Part shown: positions 1 to 4,455 of the stretch, one piece after another
Position numbering within the stretch: the first letter of the stretch is position 1
Layout: each line of letters begins with the position of its first letter
Source: Rhodospirillaceae bacterium
GTDB lineage: Bacteria > Pseudomonadota > Alphaproteobacteria > Rickettsiales > UBA3002
Reading direction: 5' to 3'
NCBI GenBank assembly: GCA_947458525.1
Contig: CANHAG010000097.1
Coordinates: 1 to 5,830, forward strand
Length of the DNA stretch: 5,830 nucleotides
Notes under the pieces: generated by a model
Databases searched by the model: none
What the model was told of the DNA's origin: nothing
What the model saw: only the letters and a program-made list of their open reading frames with translations
Program-made: the position numbers and the translations under genes

Positions 1-1075
1 GCCGTTTGACATAGCCGCCATGATCTGCCCCAAGCACAAGAATCTGGTGATTGAAGCCGCGCGCGAGTTTATCGGCCGCAAGCGCCAGATCGCCTGCGAT
101 ATAGGCATAGGACCCATCGGATTTCAGCACGGCGCGATCCGTATCGTCTCCGTAAGTCGTGGAGCGCAGCAGGAGCTGCTCGCGCGGCTCCCAATCCTCG
201 GGCTTTTTGCCTTTGGGTGGTTCGAGTACACCACGGTAAATCAGGTCATACCCGCGCAAAATCTCAATCGCTGCTTCGATTTTTCCGGCGCTCAGCAAGG
301 CCGCTTCCGAGGTGAAAACCTCATGATGAATGGCCAGATCCGCGAGGTCTTCCTTGATCATCTTCATCATTTCAGCAAGCGCAATCTCGCGGCAAAGGGG
401 CAGCCACTCGGCTTCCGGCGCATCTATCAGTTTTTCCCCGTGCACTACGCGAATCGCCGCGCCTGCGCGTTTCATATACTCACCCGGATATAGGCCTTCT
501 GGAATCTCACCAATCGCTTCGCCGCAGGCCTCGCGGTAGCGCAGATACGCCGAGCACGCGACTTTCTCCACCTGTGCGCCCGCATCGTTGATGTAATATT
601 CGCGGGTGACGTCATAGCCTGCCTTGGCGAGCAGATTTGCCAGCGCATCCCCCACCACTGCGCCCCGCGCATGGCCTACATGCATCGGGCCCGTGGGGTT
701 GGCCGAAACATATTCCACATTCACTTTCTCGCCCCCACCGAGGCGTGAATCACCAAATGCTTCGCCACTATTCAAAATCACCGGCAGCACCCCGCGCCAG
801 ATTTCAGGCGCAAGGGTGAGGTTGATGAACCCCGGCCCGGCAATGTTCGCCTGTGTCACGCCCGGCAGTGCTTTGATGCTGGGCAGGAGTGCTTCGGCAA
901 TCTGGCGCGGATTCTGCTTCACCTGCCCCGCCAGCACCATGGCGGCATTGGTGGCCATATCGCCATGTGCTTCGTCGCGCGGCGGTTCGAGGGTGATGGC
1001 ATCCACCACCGCTTCCGGCCATAGGGCCTGCGCTGCAGCGAGAAGATGTTCACGGTAAATGGAAAAAAGATTCAT
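1..1075 (-). CDS. argS: Arginyl-tRNA synthetase, N-terminal 358 residues (3' end outside window)
   Basis: Class I aminoacyl-tRNA synthetase that charges tRNA-Arg with arginine using ATP in the cytoplasm. The visible part starts MNLFSIYREHLLAAAQAL and has the arginyl-specific N-terminal tRNA-binding domain over about residues 1-95. The Rossmann catalytic domain follows, with the family signature VEYVSANPTGPMHVGHARG at residues 120-138. HVGH at 132-135 is the ATP-binding HIGH motif. The frame is open to the window edge, ending in the family-typical GADHGGYVKR. The KMSKS-like loop and the C-terminal anticodon-binding domain lie beyond position 1; full family length is roughly 550-600 residues. 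The ATG start at 1073-1075 is supported by GGGAG (minus strand, 1081-1085) five bases upstream and by its ATGA overlap with the dgt stop. No promoter is seen directly upstream, so it is probably read from the dgt promoter. Nothing suggests damage. Confidence 0.97.
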   Translation of the reverse strand, partial: MNLFSIYREHLLAAAQALWPEAVVDAITLEPPRDEAHGDMATNAAMVLAGQVKQNPRQIAEALLPSIKALPGVTQANIAGPGFINLTLAPEIWRGVLPVILNSGEAFGDSRLGGGEKVNVEYVSANPTGPMHVGHARGAVVGDALANLLAKAGYDVTREYYINDAGAQVEKVACSAYLRYREACGEAIGEIPEGLYPGEYMKRAGAAIRVVHGEKLIDAPEAEWLPLCREIALAEMMKMIKEDLADLAIHHEVFTSEAALLSAGKIEAAIEILRGYDLIYRGVLEPPKGKKPEDWEPREQLLLRSTTYGDDTDRAVLKSDGSYAYIAGDLALAADKLARGFNHQILVLGADHGGYVKR

Positions 1076-2241
1076 GTGCGCTCCCGCATATCGAAAATCC
1101 GCGCATGTTCGTCAAGGGCGAAGCGGTCGGTCATGCCGGCAATGAAATCGGCCACCGTTTCGGCGGTGCGCGCGGTATCTGCCCCATCGGTCTGCGCCTG
1201 CCAGATGGTGGGCAGGCAGCCCGGCTCGGCGAGGAAGAAGGTGAATAAATCCCCCATCACCCGCTTTGCCTTGGAGGACATGCGGTTGACGCGGAAATGC
1301 CGGTACATATGTTTGAAGAGATAGGTTTTGATGGCGCGGTTCACCTGCTCCATCTCAGGCGAGAATGCTACGAGCGGCGCACCAAGACGGCGCACCGCAT
1401 CCGCCGAATCCACGCCGTATCTGGCGACATTCTCGCGAGTGGTCGCAATCACATCCGCCACCATGCGGCTGATGAGGCGGCGGATCATTTCATGCGCCTG
1501 ACGGGAGGTGGTAAGGCCAGAATGCTCCACCCGTATTTCACTCAGCAAATCCCCAAGCATCGGCAGGGCGGCAAGATCGTCAAGGGTAAAAAACCCCGCC
1601 CGTAGCCCGTCATCAAGATCGTGATTATTATAGGCGATATCATCCGCAATGGCGGCCACCTGCGCCTCCGCGCCGGCATAAGTATCAAGCTCGAGCGCCA
1701 CGTGCTCGGGATAGGCGTTAAGGGCGCGGGGAATTTCGCCCACCACCGGCCCGTTATGTTTGGCGATGCCTTCAAGCGTTTCCCAGGTGAGGTTCAGCCC
1801 GTCAAACCCGGCATAGCGCTGCTCGAGCAGGGTAAGGATGCGGATGGTCTGGGCGTTATGGTCAAACCCGCCAAACGCGCTCATGGCGGCATTCAGCCCC
1901 TCCTCCCCCGCATGGCCGAAGGGCGTATGGCCAAGGTCGTGCGCCAGCGCCAGTGCCTCGGCCAGATCTTCGTTGAGCTGAAGATTGCGCGCAATCCCCC
2001 GTGCCAGTTGCGAGACTTCGAGCGAATGGGTCAGGCGTGTGCGGTAATGGTCGCCCTCGTGATTCACAAATACCTGCGTTTTATACTCAAGCCGGCGGAA
2101 GGCGACGGAATGGATAATCCGGTCGCGGTCGCGCTGATGCGGGTTGCGCATGGGGCACGCGCCTTCCGCAACACGCCGCCCGCGGCTTTGGCCCGGCTGG
2201 CTGGCATAAGGCGCAAGGCCATGAGGTTCGGCGTTTTTCAT
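1072..2241 (-). CDS. dgt: Deoxyguanosinetriphosphate triphosphohydrolase-like protein (HD-domain dNTPase)
   Basis: Cytoplasmic HD-superfamily metalloenzyme of 389 residues, a usual length for the bacterial dGTPase-like family. It hydrolyses dNTPs to deoxynucleoside plus triphosphate and so helps set dNTP pools. The early signature RDRDRIIHSVAFRRL is at residues 37-51. The metal ligands of the HD site are visible: His72 in RLTHSLEV, His101-Asp102 in AHDLGHTPFGH, and the Asp pair at 200-201 in IADDIAY. His105 and His110 of the same loop match the catalytic histidines of the family. ATG at 2241 is the first start after an in-frame TAG at 2251-2253. There is no Shine-Dalgarno upstream; a promoter candidate ends eight bases before the ATG. 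The last bases overlap the argS start by four (ATGA). The exact preferred dNTP cannot be read from sequence; this shorter class often needs dNTP effectors for activity. Confidence 0.96.
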   Translation of the reverse strand: MKNAEPHGLAPYASQPGQSRGRRVAEGACPMRNPHQRDRDRIIHSVAFRRLEYKTQVFVNHEGDHYRTRLTHSLEVSQLARGIARNLQLNEDLAEALALAHDLGHTPFGHAGEEGLNAAMSAFGGFDHNAQTIRILTLLEQRYAGFDGLNLTWETLEGIAKHNGPVVGEIPRALNAYPEHVALELDTYAGAEAQVAAIADDIAYNNHDLDDGLRAGFFTLDDLAALPMLGDLLSEIRVEHSGLTTSRQAHEMIRRLISRMVADVIATTRENVARYGVDSADAVRRLGAPLVAFSPEMEQVNRAIKTYLFKHMYRHFRVNRMSSKAKRVMGDLFTFFLAEPGCLPTIWQAQTDGADTARTAETVADFIAGMTDRFALDEHARIFDMRERT

Positions 2242-2249
2242 TGGTTGAT

Positions 2250-2278
2250 GCTATAATGGAGGAATCTGGTGGGTGCAA
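2250..2278 (-). promoter_or_regulatory. Candidate sigma-70-type promoter for dgt-argS
   Basis: On the minus strand TTGCAC (2273-2278) lies 17 bases before TATAGC (2250-2255). The hexamers match the consensus at 3 and 4 of 6 positions. Only eight bases separate the -10 box from the dgt ATG, so the predicted transcription start is at or within a base or two of the start codon. The absence of a Shine-Dalgarno sequence fits a leaderless mRNA. Inferred from pattern only. Confidence 0.4.
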
Positions 2279-2317
2279 CTGTCGCTTCCTTCCAACGTGA
2301 CACCTCCGGTGAAGATC

Positions 2318-2327
2318 TGTTGCAACA
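2318..2327. repeat. Perfect 10-base palindrome in the dgt/erpA spacer
   Basis: TGTTGCAACA is its own reverse complement and sits between the two divergent promoter candidates, about 40 bases upstream of the dgt -35 box and about 57 upstream of the erpA -35 box. It could be an operator for a dimeric regulator acting on one or both genes. It does not match the IscR or alphaproteobacterial LexA sites I know. A palindrome of this size can occur by chance. Confidence 0.35.
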
Positions 2328-2384
2328 TGCTTGTGGCGTTCTGACGTCGCCAGCTCGGAAATGCCAAGCGAAAAAAGCATGATA

Positions 2385-2413
2385 TTGAATTCACGCGCCT
2401 GCTATACTACATT
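2385..2413 (+). promoter_or_regulatory. Candidate promoter for erpA
   Basis: TTGAAT (2385-2390), 17-base spacer, TACATT (2408-2413); each hexamer matches the consensus at 4 of 6 positions. Seven bases then separate the -10 box from the ATG at 2421, which places the predicted start of transcription on the start codon. An overlapping better -10 box, TATACT (2403-2408), has no -35 partner at normal spacing and would give a leader of about 6 bases. Either way the leader is near zero and no Shine-Dalgarno is present (the bases before ATG are cattggctttt). Confidence 0.4.
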
Positions 2414-2420
2414 GGCTTTT

Positions 2421-2741
2421 ATGAGCCAGATATTCACGATCTCTGAAAGCGCGCGTGGGCGCATCGCCCATCTTCTTGCCACCGAGCCTGCGGGCGCGCG
2501 CCTGCGCGTGGCGGTCGAGGGCGGTGGCTGCTCGGGCTTTCAGTATAAGCTTGATTTTGATACCAGCGCACCCGCTGATGATGACGCGCTGTTTGGTGAA
2601 GTGGTGGTGGATGCCACGTCGCTTGAGTATCTCAAAGATTCCATGCTTGATTATGTGGAGTCGCTGGGCACAGCTTCCTTTGAAATCAGAAATCCGCACG
2701 CTACCGCCAAATGCGGCTGTGGCAATAGTTTCAGCCTGTAA
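2421..2741 (+). CDS. erpA: A-type iron-sulfur cluster carrier / insertion protein (ErpA/IscA/HesB family)
   Basis: Small cytoplasmic scaffold/carrier that receives an Fe-S cluster and hands it to apo-proteins. It is 106 residues, the family's usual size. The three cluster-binding cysteines are present: Cys37 in VEGGGCSGFQY, and Cys98 and Cys100 in AKCGCGNSFSL at the C-terminus. A single HesB-like fold fills the protein, with no extra domain. I chose ATG 2421 because MSQIFTISESARGRI matches the normal family start; an in-frame TTG at 2331 would add 30 residues that look non-coding. It is divergent from dgt and convergent with the 440-residue gene, whose stop is 19 bases away. The ErpA name rests on recalled alphaproteobacterial context next to dgt; IscA or SufA-like naming is possible, since paralogues share the motif. 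Confidence 0.93.
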   Translation: MSQIFTISESARGRIAHLLATEPAGARLRVAVEGGGCSGFQYKLDFDTSAPADDDALFGEVVVDATSLEYLKDSMLDYVESLGTASFEIRNPHATAKCGCGNSFSL

Positions 2742-2760
2742 TTGCGCGCATCTGCACCCT

Positions 2761-4083
2761 CTAAACCCCGCGCCCACCCCCTCTGGATGGCGGCGGGGGA
2801 GGGGGTTGGAGCATCTGCTCGTCGATCTTTTTCTTTTTCTGCTCGGCCGCTTTTTCTGCATCACCCCTGACAGGCGTGGCCATGCTGCCTCTGGCACTGG
2901 TTCCGGGCATCAAGGGTGGCGGTGTGATTGGCGGAGGCGGCGCTGTTGCTGGCTTTGACTGGAGTGTGCTCTGAATCGTATCTTTCGCCGTGCGCGGGCC
3001 GACTGTAGCGGTTTTGATGCCGCTGGTACTGGTAGCGGTCTGAAATCCCATCAGGATGCGCGGGTCGATCTGCTTGACGATATCGGCCGGTGAGGGAGCG
3101 GCGGGTTTGGGTGGCGGCACGGCGCCCGGTGGCTGGGTAGCGGCGGGTGCCTGAGTTTTGGGTGCAGCCGCAGGCGCTGGAGTGTTTTGTTGCGGCTGAC
3201 GCGTTGTTGTTGCGCGCGCCTGCTGTAATTGCTGGCGCCCCGTGCGCCCCCGTGTGGTCGCGGTCTGCTGTGATTCTTTCTTCTCGTCTTTTGTGGCGGC
3301 CTGATGCAGGGCAGATTGCTGCATCAGGCGCTGCGCCTGCGCGCGCGTGGCGGCGTCTTCAGCCTGCTGCATCTGGATATTTTTCTGGGTTTGCTCCTGC
3401 GTTTTTGTGTTGGTAAGACTCTGGCGTGTGGCCTGCCCGGCGGTGGGTGTTCCGGTCATAAAAGAACTGATATTCTGTTCCACCGAATGCCCAACCAGTG
3501 CTGAGGGGCCGGCAATGTTCTGCATACGGCCAAGCACGGTTGAAAACCCGCGCTGGATACGTTCGGCAAGTGCGGCAAAGCGTGTATCCTGCAGCCCGGC
3601 AAAATGATTCTGGATGCGGCTGATCTGCGCCGCGATACGCTCTGCCATTTTGGTATTGCGTCTGGAGGTGGCAAGCCTCAGGGCTTCCTCTTTCGACAGA
3701 AACCCCATCTGGCCGAAAGCCTGAGTGGCCGACATCACGGCCGGGTGCATCAGAATATCGGGGTCCATCGCCGCGGCAGAGGCCAGCAGTTGATTATAGG
3801 TGTTGAGCACATCCTCCATGCTGCCCATGGTGGCCACGTCATCATCCTGCGTGAAATGCAGGCCGTCTAGAATATTTACCTCGCCAAGGCGCAGTTTCAG
3901 TTTTTCAAGAATCTGCCGGGCAAGATCAATCGCCTCGCGCTGTACCGATGTGCTGAGTGCGGCGACGCCGCCAATCTTCCCGGCCTGTTCGATGAGAAAA
4001 TCGCCAAGCGCATCGAGGCGTATGGCAGAGGTTTCCTCGTCCAGGAAGTGAAACTCATCATTCGGAGGTGTGGGGTCGGCCAT
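2761..4083 (-). CDS. Hypothetical 440-residue protein: helical N-terminal half, disordered Q/T/A/P-rich tail
   Basis: I do not recognise this protein. It starts MADPTPPNDEFHFLDEE. Residues about 20-205 look like an ordered, mostly helical region. Residues about 212-300 are rich in Gln, Thr, Ala and Arg, and 300-335 are Pro/Ala-rich. A short island, PADIVKQIDPRILMGFQ (332-348), looks structured. A second proline-rich stretch follows (PPPPITPPP at 382-390), then a charged segment with KKKKID (416-421), and the end is six prolines followed by SRGGGRGV. There is no Cys or Trp and only one Tyr (Tyr96). I see no signal peptide or membrane segment. The ATG at 4083 is 12 bases after the stop of the upstream DUF2610-like gene, with a weak GAGG (4088-4091) four bases before it, so it is probably the second gene of that operon. 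The frame is intact and uninterrupted, and its motif-free tail resembles linker or scaffold proteins. No function can be assigned. Confidence 0.85.
   Translation of the reverse strand: MADPTPPNDEFHFLDEETSAIRLDALGDFLIEQAGKIGGVAALSTSVQREAIDLARQILEKLKLRLGEVNILDGLHFTQDDDVATMGSMEDVLNTYNQLLASAAAMDPDILMHPAVMSATQAFGQMGFLSKEEALRLATSRRNTKMAERIAAQISRIQNHFAGLQDTRFAALAERIQRGFSTVLGRMQNIAGPSALVGHSVEQNISSFMTGTPTAGQATRQSLTNTKTQEQTQKNIQMQQAEDAATRAQAQRLMQQSALHQAATKDEKKESQQTATTRGRTGRQQLQQARATTTRQPQQNTPAPAAAPKTQAPAATQPPGAVPPPKPAAPSPADIVKQIDPRILMGFQTATSTSGIKTATVGPRTAKDTIQSTLQSKPATAPPPPITPPPLMPGTSARGSMATPVRGDAEKAAEQKKKKIDEQMLQPPPPPPSRGGGRGV
2773..2809. repeat. GC-rich inverted repeat at the 3' end of the 440-residue gene
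   Basis: CCCACCCCCTC (2773-2783) pairs with GAGGGGGTTGG (2799-2809) with one mismatch and a 15-base loop. It lies inside the codons for the polyproline and glycine-rich C-terminus, so it may be only a by-product of Pro (CCN) and Gly (GGN) codons. For a plus-strand transcript leaving erpA it would form a hairpin 32 bases after the stop. The small GAGC-ATCT-GCTC hairpin (2809-2820) and two T5 runs (2828-2838) follow. This could end erpA transcription, but the geometry is not that of a classical terminator. Confidence 0.3.
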
Positions 4084-4095
4084 GCGGCCTCGCGG

Positions 4096-4374
4096 TTAGG
4101 TTTGTGGAGGCGTACCGCCCTGTTGCTGCTCCTGTTGCGCCGCGCCCAGAGCGTAAACGCACAGATCTTCAAACGAGACATTATTTTCCTGACTGATTTT
4201 GAACAGTTTCTCGAAACTGTCCATTACGTCCTGCGGGATGGTGCCGCCGCGTTCCGACGAAAGCCACCAGGACTGAAACTGCAGCGGGTGTTTTTTGGGG
4301 TTCGGTTCGCCGATATAGACATGGAACGGGTGTTTTACCCCATTAAAGTCACACGGCACGGTAAAACGCTTCAT
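4096..4374 (-). CDS. Small conserved protein, DUF2610-like
   Basis: Predicted 92-residue cytoplasmic protein starting MKRFTVPCDFNGVKHPFHVY. The pattern of KRFTVPCDF, VYIGEPNP, WWLSSERGG, IPQDVMDSFEKL and NVSFEDLCVYALG matches what I remember of DUF2610, a family of unknown function known from Rickettsia and other proteobacteria. The last about 14 residues (QQEQQQGGTPPQT) are low-complexity and probably disordered. ATG at 4372-4374 is preferred: GGAGG (4381-4385) lies six bases upstream. A TTG at 4378-4380 is in frame but touches the Shine-Dalgarno directly, so it cannot be used efficiently. A strong promoter lies just upstream, making this the first gene of a two-gene operon with the 440-residue gene. 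No enzymatic motif is visible. The family call is from memory and needs a profile search. Confidence 0.85.
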   Translation of the reverse strand: MKRFTVPCDFNGVKHPFHVYIGEPNPKKHPLQFQSWWLSSERGGTIPQDVMDSFEKLFKISQENNVSFEDLCVYALGAAQQEQQQGGTPPQT

Positions 4375-4380
4375 AGACAA

Positions 4381-4385
4381 CCTCC
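4381..4385 (-). promoter_or_regulatory. Ribosome binding site of the DUF2610-like gene
   Basis: GGAGG on the minus strand, six bases before the ATG at 4374. It decides the start in favour of ATG over the in-frame TTG at 4380. It lies within the 8-base palindrome CTCCGGAG (4382-4389). Confidence 0.75.
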
Positions 4386-4391
4386 GGAGAT

Positions 4392-4419
4392 ATTATAGCA
4401 AATCATACTCAAAAGTCAT
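4392..4419 (-). promoter_or_regulatory. Strong extended -10 promoter for the DUF2610-like operon
   Basis: The minus strand reads TGCTATAAT, a perfect -10 hexamer (4392-4397) with the TGn extension. ATGACT (4414-4419) is a 4-of-6 match to the -35 box at 16-base spacing. The predicted transcription start is near 4385, so the leader would be about 11 bases and begin with the Shine-Dalgarno itself. The promoter lies wholly in the 68-base gap after the kinase-like gene, so the operon need not depend on read-through. Confidence 0.6.
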
Positions 4420-4429
4420 GGCATTCTTG

Positions 4430-4455
4430 GCGGGTGTGGGGGTTACATCACCCGC
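4430..4455 (-). terminator. Possible weak hairpin at the end of the kinase-like gene
   Basis: GCGGGTG and CACCCGC (4449-4455 and 4430-4436) form a perfect 7-base stem with a 12-base loop that contains the TAA stop of the kinase-like gene (4443-4445). On the minus strand it is not followed at once by a U-run; the first TTTT comes about 15 bases later. It may stabilise the 3' end or act in factor-dependent termination, but it is not a textbook intrinsic terminator. Confidence 0.3.

Noticed and set aside
20..1058. Several plus-strand open frames opposite argS
   Set aside because: They are antisense shadows of argS, which shows its full family signature on the minus strand.
1621..2256. Plus-strand open frame of 211 codons opposite dgt
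   Set aside because: It lies wholly antisense to a well-supported dgt, has no recognisable motif and no convincing ribosome binding site. Long antisense frames are expected in GC-rich DNA.
2251..2294. A 14-codon TTG-started leader peptide upstream of dgt (stop TAG at 2251-2253), preceded by GGAGG on the minus strand
   Set aside because: The Shine-Dalgarno-like match is suggestive, but the frame is very short, starts with TTG, has no attenuator-like structure or codon run, and would lie upstream of the predicted dgt transcription start.
2331..2420. In-frame TTG at 2331 as an earlier erpA start
   Set aside because: The extra 30 residues do not resemble the family, and the promoter candidate lies inside this stretch. 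ATG 2421 gives the usual length and N-terminus.
2380..2420. IscR or Fe-S-responsive operator at the erpA promoter
   Set aside because: I could not find a convincing type 1 or type 2 IscR-like match around the -35/-10 region.
4378..4380. TTG start for the DUF2610-like gene
   Set aside because: It touches the GGAGG directly with no spacing; the ATG two codons later has ideal six-base spacing.
4430..4455. Strong intrinsic terminator after the kinase-like gene
   Set aside because: The 7-base stem is real but lacks an adjacent U-run, so it is listed only as a weak candidate.
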